Of a stretch of 64,000 nt of DNA, positions 1 to 11,870 are shown piece after piece. The stretch is from Ophiodon elongatus (taxonomy: Eukaryota; Chordata; Actinopteri; Perciformes; Hexagrammidae). The stretch covers positions 460,001-524,000 of the forward strand of contig JACSYO010002063.1 in NCBI GenBank assembly GCA_016806645.1, in the 5' to 3' direction. The position numbers were made by a program, and so were the translations under genes. The notes beneath the pieces were generated by a model, which was not told where the DNA came from, did not search any database, and saw only the letters and a list, made by a program, of their open reading frames with translations. How positions within the stretch are numbered: the stretch's first letter is position 1; each line of letters begins with the position of its first letter.

Positions 1-1010
1 CCTCTCATGTCATGCAACAATAAAATACAAATTGGTCTTAAAGTGCATTAATATAAAGTGCTTTGGCTATAAGCTTATATAATTATGCATGATTAAAAAA
101 AAACCCACAAGATTAAACTTTTCTTACTAAACAAAAATAAAGACTCAAATTAACAAAAAAAAAAGAAAACCAATGCAGTTAGTCCGTTATACAAATTTCT
201 GTTTTGTGAAATAACCATGACGACGTAGTCAAATTTTTGATCATTCAATATAAATTAAAGATTGAACAAACTAATGAACTCATTGTTTATGCAATTTGTA
301 TAGTGTGTGGCTGTTGGGTTTATTCCACTGGGTTAGAGTGTAATTAAATGATCACATATGGGAATTTAGAGTCTGACATAAAGTGAAATATGCACAGTTG
401 GCCTATCCTAAAATACATTATTAATCACGTTCATTTCTAAGGGATTGGGAAGTTACTGAAAAGCAACAATCATATCCTTTTAAAAATATATATTTTTTAC
501 AATGTAACAATATTTTTAGAGCCACATAGAGAGCCAGAGATGCATGTGTCCTTTTTTAATTGGTGCACAAACGCCAAATGGTTAAAGGCCTTTTGTATTT
601 ATCCAAACTAACGAAAAGGATTTTTCCTGCATTATTTTTGTCAATGCTTTGGGCTAATTACTTGTTATTTTTGTTCTGCCTATATATATTGGGTTTCTTG
701 TATTATTGCTCTTGTAGCTTGATATTAAATAAAGCTAAATAGCTAAAAGTTAAAAACAGGCCTAATTGATTTGTTCATTTTTCTTTTTTGCATTTAGATT
801 TAAGAAAAAAAACAGCACAGAACTCGTAACATAATATCTCAAGTGCATGAAAACGACGTTTAAATATGCAGTAATACATTTCTCAAAAGGCTGCAATTGA
901 AAAATGCATCAGTCTGAGCGAAGCAGGTGCACGAAGTGTGCTCGTGCACGGCTGTGCTGCGCGCAGTGTCGCGCGCTCCAAAGGCATATCTGAGTTCTCT
1001 TGCTGTTGTT

Positions 1011-1051
1011 CTCTCTCTCTCTCTCTCTCTCTCGCTCTCTCTCGCTCTCTC

Positions 1052-1086
<35 letters not shown>

Positions 1087-1090
1087 TTCT
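1011..1090. repeat. (CT)n microsatellite
   Basis: About 80 bases of CT dinucleotides interrupted by a few CG steps. It opens spurious Ser/Leu-rich frames on the + strand and Arg/Glu-rich frames on the - strand. Confidence 0.95.
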
Positions 1091-1271
1091 GCCAGTTGGA
1101 GGTCTCGAGACATTCTTGTCGTCGGACTCCCCACAGTTAGCTCGAGTTCAGTTCAAGCTGCTCGAGCCACAAAAAACTAAAAACTAAAAACAACAACAAA
1201 ACAAAACAAAACAAACAAAGCGTACCTGGATGTCCGCGAGGCGTCCACTGGAGACGGAAGGTATCCAAACG

Positions 1272-1272
<1 letters not shown>

Positions 1273-1330
<58 letters not shown>
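1273..1330. repeat. (CA)n microsatellite
   Basis: Uninterrupted CA run of about 29 units. Confidence 0.95.
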
Positions 1331-1332
<2 letters not shown>

Positions 1333-1528
1333 CCTCCTACACTCAAACAGCTACACACACTCACTCACTCACCTCAGCAGGTGAAGAGATATTTTATTCG
1401 AGATTTAGAAACGTTCAAACACGCCGGTAAAGTCTCTCTGTCGCTCTGTGTGTGTCTTTATATCTCCGCTTTGGCTTTACAGAGCTAGATAAACCCCTTA
1501 TACAGTTTGGGCTGCAGCTACATGGGTC

Positions 1529-1544
1529 TGTGTGTGTGTGTGTG

Positions 1545-1584
<40 letters not shown>
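1529..1584. repeat. (TG)n microsatellite
   Basis: TG run of about 28 units with one CG interruption. With the CA tract 200 bases upstream it forms inverted CA/TG arms on one strand, which could pair. Confidence 0.95.
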
Positions 1585-1585
<1 letters not shown>

Positions 1586-2616
1586 ATTTTAAACTATAAG
1601 AAATCCGATTCAATTAACAAGCGCAGAGAATCGGCTTTGGACACTGTGAAATGGTCTCGCAGCGGAGGATGGCACAGGACCGACCGGCACGGAGAGAGGA
1701 GACACGACTCGGGAGATGTGCGAGAATAATTTGGAGATAAAAATAAAACGATAAAAAACGAAATGACCTTCAGAAATATGTAAACGGCTATAGAAAATAC
1801 GTAGGCCAAACTCAGTAAATAATTAAATTATTTTAGTGGACTATAACCTGTTTCCTGTTTTATTAAAAAATACAAAACACTTTTAATGAAGGTTTTCCAT
1901 AAAACATGTATGCCTGTAAGCTTCATATCAAATGTATATTATACAACATTTCTGAACTTACACATCAAGAATATCCGACAACACATGTATGTAAATCAAC
2001 TTTTCACACATGATACAAGGCATAACATTCCAATTATTATTATTATTATTATTATTATTATTGACTGGTGGATGAACGGATGAATGGGCCGGAGGGAGCA
2101 TGTTGGGGATCAGGAGGGGATTTAAAAAGCAGAACAACGTGGTCTTTGTGCTGCTTCCTAATCCGCCTGTACCCCCTTCTCCGCCTCTCGGTGCTCTGCC
2201 TCCACACTCAGGCGTGGGTCGCCCAATTATTGCAAAAGGCCAATTTAGAAAATGGTTCGCAACAATAAAACCTCCATCTGGAATAGACTCGAAAAGGCCA
2301 ATATTTATTATTATTTTTTATTCTAGCTGTTTAGGGTTCTTTTATGTTTCACCAGAAGATTCGCCATAAATATATGAGGTATCGGCCTAAACTTGCCAAG
2401 TGCTTTAATGAACCAGAATAAACACTTTTTGTTCTGGTAATTTCCTTCTTCTTCTTCTTTTATTTATTTGTATTTATAACTTTTATCAAATACATCCTAC
2501 GCCTACTAATTATTTGTTGGCTATCAACAGGTGTCAGTTACAAGTTACAAGTTATAAGACACAAAATCTAATAAATTCCTCCATATTATATTACTACATG
2601 AATACACAATGACAGA

Positions 2617-2617
2617 A

Positions 2618-2650
<33 letters not shown>

Positions 2651-2660
2651 GTGAGCGCGC

Positions 2661-2734
<74 letters not shown>
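2617..2734. repeat. (TG)n followed by (GA)n compound microsatellite
   Basis: About 28 bases of TG, a short CG-rich spacer, then an uninterrupted GA run of about 70 bases (2663-2733). It lies about 0.7 kb upstream of the crx ATG. Confidence 0.95.
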
Positions 2735-2739
<5 letters not shown>

Positions 2740-3290
2740 CTCTGGGTGTCTACTTGGGTAAGAAGTTACTTCTAATTAGCCAGCCTCTTCTTGCTCGCCT
2801 CACTTGTCCACTGTGCAGATCCAGATCCTCTCCTCAGGGACCAGGTACCGCAAAGGGGCCCGATCCACTTTGCAGCGACCCACCAGACCGCGCACCCAGA
2901 CTGCCGAGCTGTTGTGGAACTTCTGCTTTTTGGTCACCTGCCACTTGGCGACGTCTGTGCGCGCAATTACGCACGACTTGGATGGAGAAAGTGCATCACG
3001 GCACGGGGCTTTTTGATTAATTAGTTAGCCTTTATCATTTTAAGGAGGTGTCTGCAGTTATAGTCTTGGGGTTGATTTGAGTAGTAATCTGGATAGAGGA
3101 GGCATCAAATACACATCCGGTGTCAAATCAGCGGTGGGTTTTTTACGCATCAGGTTGAAACAGGTGTAAAGGCGCAGCGCCGCTACAGCGAAGAACCGCA
3201 GGTGCCTGGTTCAACAGCACTAAGTCAGAGCACAAAGGAAGGACAAGGCCAGCAAGGAAAACACAGAACAACAAGTTAGTGACAAACAAC

Positions 3291-3292
<2 letters not shown>

Positions 3293-3354
<62 letters not shown>
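3293..3354. repeat. (GA)n microsatellite in the crx promoter/5'UTR
   Basis: Perfect GA run of about 31 units ending 97 bases before the crx start codon, so it falls in the 5'UTR or core promoter. Long GA tracts can form triplex DNA and bind GAGA-type factors. Any effect on crx is inference. Confidence 0.95.
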
Positions 3355-3358
<4 letters not shown>

Positions 3359-3451
3359 CCCTGGAGACTAGCTAGGAGACCCAGCCCCCGGCCCGAGAGT
3401 AGGAGAGAGAGAGTGAGGGAGTGAGGGAGTGTTTTAAAGCCAGCAGGAGGC

Positions 3452-5771
3452 ATGATGTCGTATATTAAGCAACCCCATTACGCCGTGAACGGGTTAACGC
3501 TGTCCGGCCCGGGCATGGATCTGCTCCACTCTGCCGTTGGATACCCCAGTAAGTAACGTCTTGTGCTTTTATTTAAAATCATTTTAAAGCTGTCGTTTAA
3601 TTGTAGTTTCAATTTTAAAAAAAATAAATAAAAAAAAAGTTAATTTTTGAAATGCAGTGACTGAAAGAATTCACAGAAAATGTCGTTTGCGTAAAAATAC
3701 TATTTATTTGTCATTATTTAAAAAAATGCATCTGCAAGGTTAATCTTTACGAGTATGAATAGATGTCTGATTCTTCAGCCATCGGAACATGTGTTCACTT
3801 GACCTATAAATTCTGCGGATTATAGAGTCAAAAAACAATAAGAAACGTGTGTGAATGGAAACGCAGCCTGTTCTCACACAGACTTAACACCGAAATAGAA
3901 TCCAATCTGTTGCTCTTATATCATGTAACCTATATTTACAAAAGGATGCTCATTGTACTTTATTTTGTGCCATTGTGATGGTTATTGTTTTTTCCATAAG
4001 TGCACACTTCTTATATTGTTTGGATACGTGGCCCGATCAGCATCTGTCATCCTTGAGAGGAGAGTTTGAATGAAACGATGCTGAGGTTTTTGGCACCGAT
4101 GACAGAAGGCGTGATACAAAGCTTGGCCTTCTTGTGGTAGATTAGAGTTAACGAGTTAAATTCAGAATGCATGCTTTGGAGTGACTTTCGTTTCTTCACT
4201 TTGTATATTTCGATTCAAACAGCTTCAGTTATGACGGATAAAACCATGAAAAAAAACTCTTACGTAATTTTAATCGGTGTAATAAAAAAAAACATAAATC
4301 ATCAAGAAAACACATTTCTTATGAGAGGCCAATATGGTCCGATGGAATTTAGCGACCCCAATTTATTAAACTTCATTCGGTATTTTGCAACACATGTTCT
4401 GTAAAATAATATCGAGGCCATACTATAAACACATTTTATTTATTATTTATTTTATTTGTAAATTCAAGAGAAATAATTCAAATAATTTACTTGCTTCATA
4501 AGGATAATATTTGGATTCTATTTTGTTAGAATTTAAAATAGACCAGTTTAATTATGAATGAAGGGGTTTTAATAGCCTGATTTAAAATATAATTTGGTGC
4601 TACAATCTTATCTGTTGAATTGCGAGGTTTTGTTTCATGACAGTTTGAACCAACCCAGATTTTTTTTTTATATACGAACATAAAAAAAAAACTATGCAAG
4701 CAAAATCATAGTAATCATAATAATAACGACTTTTTTCTTCTTCTCTTGTTAGACACTCCGCGTAAACAGCGTCGGGAGCGCACCACCTTCACGCGCGCAC
4801 AGCTGGACATCCTCGAGGCTCTGTTTGCCAAAACGCGCTACCCGGACATCTTCATGAGGGAGGAGGTGGCCCTCAAGATCAACCTGCCGGAGTCCCGAGT
4901 CCAGGTAACACATTATGAACACCTATGCAGAGAATTGTCTCAGAATCATATGTCTTACTTTTGTATTAGGCCTTAATTCATCAGTTATAATTCATTTTCA
5001 TGCAACAAAATAAATAAAAAATCACTACTGTCTTGCTGAAAGAAAGAAATGTGAGAGAGTTTTTTTTCAGTTTGACTATCTGAAGCACTGGATTTGATCA
5101 TGAATGGTGATTATATAACTGTCATCCTCCAGGTCTGGTTCAAGAACCGTCGTGCCAAGTGCCGCCAGCAGCAGCAGCAGAGCACGGGCCAGTCCAAACC
5201 TCGGCCCCCTAAAAAGAAGGCTTCGCCCGCTCGTGACGCCAACTCCGAGGCCAGTGTCAACCAAGCCAACGGACCCTACAGCCCTCCGCCCCCTCCTCCA
5301 GGCACCGCCATCACCCCCAGCTCCAGCTCTGCTAGTGCCACGGTGTCCATCTGGAGCCCGGCCTCCATCTCCCCGCTGCCAGACCCCCTGTCCGCCTCCG
5401 GCACCCCCTGCATGCAGCGCACCTCCGCCTACCCCATGACCTACACCCAGGCCCCGGCCTACAGCCAGAGCTACGCCGGCTCCTCCTCCTACTTCACCGG
5501 CCTGGACTGTAGCTCCTACCTGTCCCCCATGCACCCGCAGCTGTCGGGCACCGGAGGCGCCCTGAGCCCCATCACGGCCTCCTCGATGGGCGGGCCCCTC
5601 AGCCAGTCCCCCGCCTCGCTCTCCTCCCAGGGCTACACGGCCGCCTCGCTGGGCTTCGGAGCCGTCGACTGTCTAGACTACAAGGACCAAGCTGCCTGGA
5701 AGCTCAATTTCAATGCCACTGACTGTCTGGACTACAAAGACCAGAACTCCTGGAAGTTCCAGGTCTTGTAA
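3452..5771 (+). CDS. crx: crx, cone-rod homeobox (Otx5-type) transcription factor, complete
   Basis: Nuclear homeodomain activator of photoreceptor and pineal genes. Three coding exons: 3452-3548, 4753-4904 and 5133-5771, all with GT-AG borders, give 295 aa. The N-terminus MMSYIKQPHYAVNGL matches fish Crx/Otx5 better than mammalian CRX or OTX2. The homeodomain spans about residues 38-97 with lysine at homeodomain position 50 (K87 in WFKNRRAK), the Bicoid-type residue that selects TAATCC. The 152-nt middle exon and the intron splitting the homeodomain between positions 46 and 47 are the family pattern. After it come a Gln run, a Pro run (about 132-139), the WSP motif VSIWSPASISPL (about 154-165) and two OTX-tail repeats (DCLDYKDQ...W) at the C-terminus, ending WKFQVL. 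The start is the first of two tandem ATGs. No frameshift is seen. Upstream non-coding exons may exist but were not identified. Confidence 0.96.
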
Positions 5772-6416
5772 ATAACAAGAAGGAGGTGGAAGGGGGGGAT
5801 GGAAGGGAGGGGGCAGGGGAGAGAAATCAGAGTAGGGCGAAATAACCCCAGATTGGTGTGTTTGTAGAAGAAGGAGACCTTGGGACACAGAAATCAATTA
5901 ATCATATCAGCTGGGGAACTAATCAGCTGAAGTTAAGTCTTCATTTTTGCCGTTTCATGAAAAAAATAATAATGTGTGGAAGACAACTGATCTGTTGATG
6001 CTTGGATTGTAACGAAGAGATGACATTTAGTGTCCCTAAGTTGAGCATGGCTGTGTGAACATCTGTACACTGAAATCTAAGAGCAACCGCTTTAATTCTG
6101 TAGCTCGGTGGTGTTTGTGATTTAAATGCATGCGTTACTGACGACCAGAGAATTCAAAGAGAACAAAGGCGCGTCCTCGGTAGTTCTGGTTTAGAAACGT
6201 CGCCCGTCTCATTCATAAATCTGCTCCACTTGGCCCAGCAGAGCTTCCACAGCAGCAACAGTCTCAGTGACCTCCACCTTTACGGCGTAGACAGCCTTGA
6301 ACCGACTGCAGCCCGAGCTCATGTTTATTTCTTCCTTCTAGACTTTGTCTTGTATTTTCTGTGATATATACATATATTTTTTGTTTGTAAAGCTGCTTTT
6401 TCATCAGCGAGCTGAC

Positions 6417-6452
<36 letters not shown>

Positions 6453-7760
6453 AGCTTTTGAGCCAAAACGACTCAAACCAACCCAGACGCGACATCTCGA
6501 GGGAGGTCGCGCGCCTCTGCAGGGTGGCCGACGATTAAATACCAATGTGGAAAAAAAAAAAAAAAGGTTTAGCAGACAGAAGCTGATGATTCCCAGTAGC
6601 CTTGTGTGATACTGACCCTCTGCAGCCTGTGTGTTGTAGCGGAGGGCTCTAGAGTTGGTCACTGGAGTGACTGCAGTACAAAACCTGTTGCCTTTGAGCA
6701 TGGTTGAAATCATTAGCAGAATGGCTCGTGCATTGTTAGTTTTAATAGGATCACTTCCAGACAATTTGTGCAACAATGGTCGCATTGTGGCAGCCGAGTA
6801 CTCCCCCCCCCACCTCCCCTTCCCCCTCCTCCACTCCCCCTCCCCCCTCCAATAACCCCACTCCATCTCACAGTGTTTGCATGAGGTTAGCGGATTGTTC
6901 TTGAATCTACAAATGACTTTGTTATAAAAAATGGCGTGTTGCTGATAAACTGCTCCAGCGAGGCGTTTCGATGGGAGAGAAGAGCGCACCAGAGAAAGAG
7001 AAGGGACTTTCCTTTGCACAGAGAGTTTGGTGCCTCTCTCAACTCCGACCTGTAAAGATGTGATGGGTACCACTTTATGTGTTTGATGTATCGTTTGATT
7101 CTTTTTTTTTTTTTTTTTTTTTTGTATTAGACTTAAACAATATTATGTTTCTTTAAATAAAAATAATAATAATTGTGAATTCGTTAAAGTAAAAATTGTG
7201 GTAATTTGTTTTGAAGTTGATATTATTAACAGTATTATTACTATCATCATTAATATTATGTCTTCAGCTGACATGGACGTTGCTAATATACTTTTTTTTT
7301 CGTTGTTCTTTTGTAAATATTAAAACTTGAAAATGCAATCATGTCTGACATCAGCAACAAGTTGCTACGCAGGCGCTCCACCCAACAGAATCTCTCTTTT
7401 CTCTTAATTTCTAGAAAACTGCCAACTTTTTATTTTTTCTGTTGATATTTTTTCTGGTTTCTTCTTCTTCTTTTTCTTCTTCTTCTTCTTCTTCTTCTTC
7501 TTCTTCTTTTTTTTTCAAACTCAGGGGTTTATCCAATAAAAGTAGCAGTATTAGGATACAATGCTGTTTATGCTTCTTAATCATTTACTGTACTTTTGTT
7601 TTTTTTCTTTTGCATTACTATAATCTTCTCTGCTTATTTTTCTGACATGAATTATTTTGTATATTTCATTTGTCTCCTGTGTTTCGACCAGTCTCGCGAC
7701 TACCATGCTAGATGATTGTTTCTGAGACATTAAACGACTTCATTAAAACTCTGCGGTCAT
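5772..7760 (+). other. crx: Probable crx 3'UTR
   Basis: About 2 kb after the crx stop with no other gene signal. Canonical AATAAA hexamers occur at 7156-7161 and 7535-7540 and an ATTAAA near 7743, so the transcript could end at any of them. It includes a 30-base poly-A run (6421-6450), a poly-T run near 7105 and a (TTC)n stretch near 7460-7510. A 269-codon antisense frame across it is low-complexity and judged spurious. Confidence 0.45.
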
Positions 7761-8469
7761 TGTGTTCTGTGAGTCGCTGGATTTGACGCTTTAATTATTG
7801 AACTTTGTGTGTAAGCGTTGAACCGAGGTCGGCCTATACATAGGACGTGTGTCATCCTTCTCTTCGGGGGGTACAAGACTGTTTGACCTCCAGGGAGGGA
7901 AGATTGGGACTCAGTTTCTGAGAGCGACCCACTAATCCACACAAGAGGTTGAGTGGGTATAAGGCAGAGATGAGAGGGAGCGGGGCAGAGAGGACAGGAA
8001 ACAGATTAGAACTAACAATAATACTATAGTCCCAAAACTGAAGTACCATCAGAGACGGGAAGATTATTTGGGATTTAATGTTTCTGTGCGTGCCTGTGAC
8101 CGGTTGGGCCAGAGGTCAGCACCACGGGAGGTTGTGAGGAGGGCACTGGATGAAACGTTTTAGAGACGTTATGTAGGAGCTCGTGGTGCGTTGAAACGCA
8201 CAATATCTTGAACACAATACACTAGAAGACAATTTATGAATGGTCCGACCCACCATACAATACACTTGATATCTCTTATTTCATTACTGAAATGATTGCC
8301 AACAGTCATGTTCCTGCAGTGGCATGGCAGGTCGGGAAATATGTCACAAAATGCAATCTATTGGTTTTTGTCCACACACGGGGACACAAATTATCTGTTT
8401 GTTTGTTTGTTTTCCTGTCGTTCAGGACGAAAATATTTTGCCAATGGAAAGTCAATTAGGATCCTTTTT

Positions 8470-8990
8470 TCGTGGTGGCCACACAAATTAAATGCATTAA
8501 CGTCAGAGCACGTGACGTAGTTTTTAATATTCAAAAAGACGACTTTTGGTGGATGGGAAGGGAGAACAAACAGGACTTTCAACAGGACCTTTTTATATTT
8601 GTGGCTTTGTCGGCTAACCCTCTAAACCTAATGTTCGTGACCATTTTCATGAACATAATTACGTGGTTTTGTTGCCTAAACCCTAGTTTAGTTATTGTAA
8701 GCCCAACAATGATGTTTTTCCAAAACCTAAGTTTTTTTTTTTTTGCCTAAACCTAACTTTTGTTTTTAACGTAATGTCGTCACGAAAAACAAGTCGTTTC
8801 GAGCTTCACGAAATTGGTTTCCCTGCACACGAAAGCAATAGATTGCATTTCGAGGCCAATTCACAAACTGCGGTGAGGCTGTTGGTTCCCCAGAGGATGA
8901 ACCCTACCGACTTTGGTGATCGCACGACTTTTCCCTCTTGCACCATCATCGGGTCAAAAAATATATGTTCATGACTGCACCTGCAAAGTG
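8470..8990. repeat. Probable teleost interspersed repeat fragment
   Basis: Contains ATTACGTGGTTTTGTTGCC followed by repeated CCTAAACCTAAC-like phrases, a pattern I associate with dispersed non-coding repeats in percomorph fish. No transposase frame or clear terminal repeat was found. The family is not assigned. Confidence 0.4.
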
Positions 8991-9299
8991 ACCTTCCCAT
9001 CATCCCCAGCTACACTTTTGCAAATTATTAAATACACTGCAAATTAGCAAACACTAACACGCTAAACTAAGATGGTGACCATGGTTACCGTAACTTCAAC
9101 ACGACCTGGTAGCGTTGTCCTCGTGTGCATGTGCAGGCTGCTCTCATCCGGCATTCGTAGCCAAACCTACGGATAATAGATATCCCACAATATTATTTTG
9201 TATGTTATCCACGTAATCATGAAGGAGGAAGTATAAAGACCGTAAAAGCACATTCTCAGCCAGGAGACCCCCAAGTGAAACGAGAAGTCAGCATTGATC

Positions 9300-9450
9300 T
9301 ATTCGTCACGTATACTTTTGTATTGTGGTCACGGCACTTCCGTGGTTAATTCAACCCCAAACGGCGACCTTTTCCAAAACCTATCCAAGTAGTTTTGTTA
9401 CCTTAACCCAAATGAGTAGTTTACTGTGGAGACGGAAATCTCTTTTGAGC
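9300..9450. repeat. Probable teleost interspersed repeat fragment
   Basis: Carries GTAGTTTTGTTACCTTAACCC after a TTCCAAAACCTA phrase. It resembles the repeat at 8470-8990 and may be a second piece of the same family. Assigned by resemblance only. Confidence 0.35.
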
Positions 9451-9937
9451 AAACCGTATGCATGTAACAAGTGGAATTTGACACGTGTTGCTGGCTTTTG
9501 TAGGAAATATTTGCACATTTGACGTCTTGCAGATCTAAGGGTGTTGCACTCTGCCGCGAAGAAAATGCTCAATGGGACTACACAGTCAAACACAATCAGA
9601 CAGATGCTTACTGTAATACCGATCACGGCTACAGCGCGCCACAGTCCGTATACTACTTGTCTTGGCTGGTCGTTGCACCTCAGACTGCCAAGTAACAGAG
9701 AGTCTGCGCCCTCTGACTGGGATTTAGCCTGAGAACACAGAGCCACGTTCAGCCTCGTGGTGACACAGCACAACGCTGGACATGGAGCCCAAAAGCTCAT
9801 TACAAAGTGCAGTAGACTATACGGTCACCGACGGGCTTATCGTTCATTTAACAAGTCACACGTCTAGAAAAACACCACGTTGTTGCTCTGACAAATTAAT
9901 TTTTATAATTTTGGTGGAACTGATAGTCGAGTCGGCG

Positions 9938-10324
9938 AGGATAGATAGATGGATGGATGGATGGATGGATGGACAGATGGATAGATAGATATATGGATGG
10001 ATGGATGCATGGATGGACAGATGGATAGATAGATATATGGATGGATGGATGCATGGATGGATAGATAGATAGATGGATGGATGGATGGATGGATGGATGG
10101 ATAGATGGATAGATGGATAGATGGATAGATGGATAGATAGATAGATAGCTATGGATAGATAGATAGATGGATGGATGGATAGATGGATAGATAGATATAT
10201 GGATGGATGGATGGATGGATGGATAGATAGATAGATAGCTATGGATAGCTATGAATAGATAGATAGATAGATGGATGGATGGATGGATGGATAGATGGAT
10301 GGATGGATGGATGCATGGATAGAG

Positions 10325-10378
<54 letters not shown>

Positions 10379-10444
10379 CTATAGAGAGATAGATAGATAG
10401 ATAGATGGATAGATAGAAAGCTATAGAGAGATAGATAGATAGAG

Positions 10445-10524
<80 letters not shown>

Positions 10525-10551
10525 GGATAGATGAATGGATGGATAGATGGA
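9938..10551. repeat. (GATA/GATG)n tetranucleotide tract, about 0.6 kb
   Basis: More than 600 bases made almost wholly of GATA and GATG words with occasional GATATAT, GCTAT and GAGA variants. Purer GATA runs occur at about 10325-10378 and 10445-10525. The opposite strand reads as Ile-Tyr-Leu-Ser repeats in two frames, which is a by-product of the tetranucleotide and not a protein gene. Confidence 0.97.
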
Positions 10552-10918
10552 CCCCCTCCTGTGCTCTGCAGACGGTGTGCTCCTGTAATCCCCCGGCAGC
10601 AGCATATGGACTCTGCAGCGCAGAGACACAGACACAGATACACTCAGGACTTAGAAATATGATTCATTTCTTTCCTCTCTTTAATCCCCAACAAACAAGC
10701 TGGTGGCCAGCCTGCTCTGGAGGCACACTGTAATCATGCCACAGGCTGCTGCCAGAGCTGACCGGACTCCCCTGCCTCCCCTCCCCTTCCTCACCCTCCC
10801 CTTCCTCCCCTTCCTCCCCTTCCTCCCTTCTTCCTCCCTCCTGCCTGCAGTCCAGTTGCCTCTTAATCGATTCCTAATCCCAACGCCGCCAAGCATGCAC
10901 GCGCCGAGCACACGCCCA

Positions 10919-11008
10919 AACACACACACAAACACACACACAAACACACACACAAACGCACACGCACACAAACGCACACACAAACACACACACAAACACA
11001 CACACACA
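10919..11008. repeat. CACACAAA-type minisatellite
   Basis: A short array in which CA units are regularly interrupted by AAA or CG every 10-14 bases. Confidence 0.9.
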
Positions 11009-11609
11009 AATATGTGCGGATACATTCACAATCATCAGACGCACACGGATACTGGACTCACATGCAAACAGTCTCAATCAAACACGGCTGCAGACAAAAG
11101 GAAACAAAGATTGTTTTTTTTATGCTTGAGTTTGAATGAAATGAAAAAAAAAAAGAAATCCATGATGAAACATAGTTGAACTATAATTATTCCAGAGTGG
11201 AGTGAGGAAGATTTTGTGCTGTTGTGTAAGAAGTCAGAGCAGTTTCATAATGTTTATGTAAAGCCAATTCATTCTGTCCACTAATTTATTTTAGTTTACT
11301 TGTTTTACTAAACTTATCTTTCTCTTACTGTTCTGTTTCACACTTGTGTCAGTATTACGTTTTATACACTTAATATTTATTACTCTGTTGTTCATATGTG
11401 TTTTGTATTCTTGCTCCATTGTCTTTTCTTATTCTTCTATTGTAATCTTTGCTCAATCTCTGGAACAAGAATATCCTTCGGGGTTAATCAAATTATCTTC
11501 TTAACAGCCTTATAGGTTTGGTTCATCGCGTATAACAACACAAAAAGTGCTGGGAGGTCTAGAGCTTAAGAGGAAAGTGTTGATGCTCACTTTTATTTAC
11601 AGTGTGCAT

Positions 11610-11870
11610 CGAGTTTATTTTCACCCCTTAAAGGGGAACGTCGCTGATTTTACGCATTAAAAATTGCCTCATGTGATGTCACTTGAGTCAGTGTTGGTTG
11701 GGGCTGAAGTCCACAAGTTTGGGAGGTGTGGTGTTGACGACCTTACCGGACCCACGAGGCCGGCTTTATCATTTCAGCTACGTTAGCCGCTACATTAGCA
11801 TAGCACGCTCGAATCTGAGAACAAAACTGTTGAGTTGCATTGTGGGTAATATGGGCAGGGAATGTGTGGA
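11610..11870. repeat. Probable teleost interspersed repeat
   Basis: Begins with the near-palindrome CCCCTTAAAGGGG and continues GATTTTACGCATTAAAAATTG and TGAAGTCCACAAGTTTGGGA, phrases I recall from dispersed repeats in fish genomes. The family is not assigned. Confidence 0.4.

Larger units (their letters stand above)
1..3451. other. 5' flank of crx, no coding gene seen
   Basis: AT-rich flank with no ORF that looks like a protein. It holds several microsatellites, annotated separately, and short poly-A/T runs. The last part before the crx ATG is more GC-rich and probably contains the promoter and 5'UTR. I could not fix a TATA box, a transcription start or an upstream non-coding exon. One K50-homeodomain type site (TAATCC) lies near 2158-2163, which could be an autoregulatory Crx/Otx site, but a single 6-mer is weak evidence. 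Confidence 0.6.
7761..9937. other. Intergenic DNA with dispersed-repeat fragments
   Basis: No convincing coding exon. Parts at 8470-8990 and 9300-9450 carry phrases such as CCTAAACCTAAC and ACGTGGTTTTGTTGCCTAAA that I recall from teleost interspersed repeats. The rest is unremarkable AT-rich sequence. Confidence 0.5.

Noticed and set aside
6264..7073. 269-codon minus-strand frame under the crx 3'UTR
   Set aside because: Contains homopolymer-encoded Phe runs from poly-A tracts and no recognisable domain.
9381..9800. 139-codon minus-strand frame
   Set aside because: No family resemblance, overlaps a probable dispersed repeat and lacks splice or start context.
10239..10643. Ile-Tyr-Leu-Ser repeat frames on the minus strand
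   Set aside because: Direct consequence of the GATA/GATG tract; all frames show tetranucleotide periodicity.
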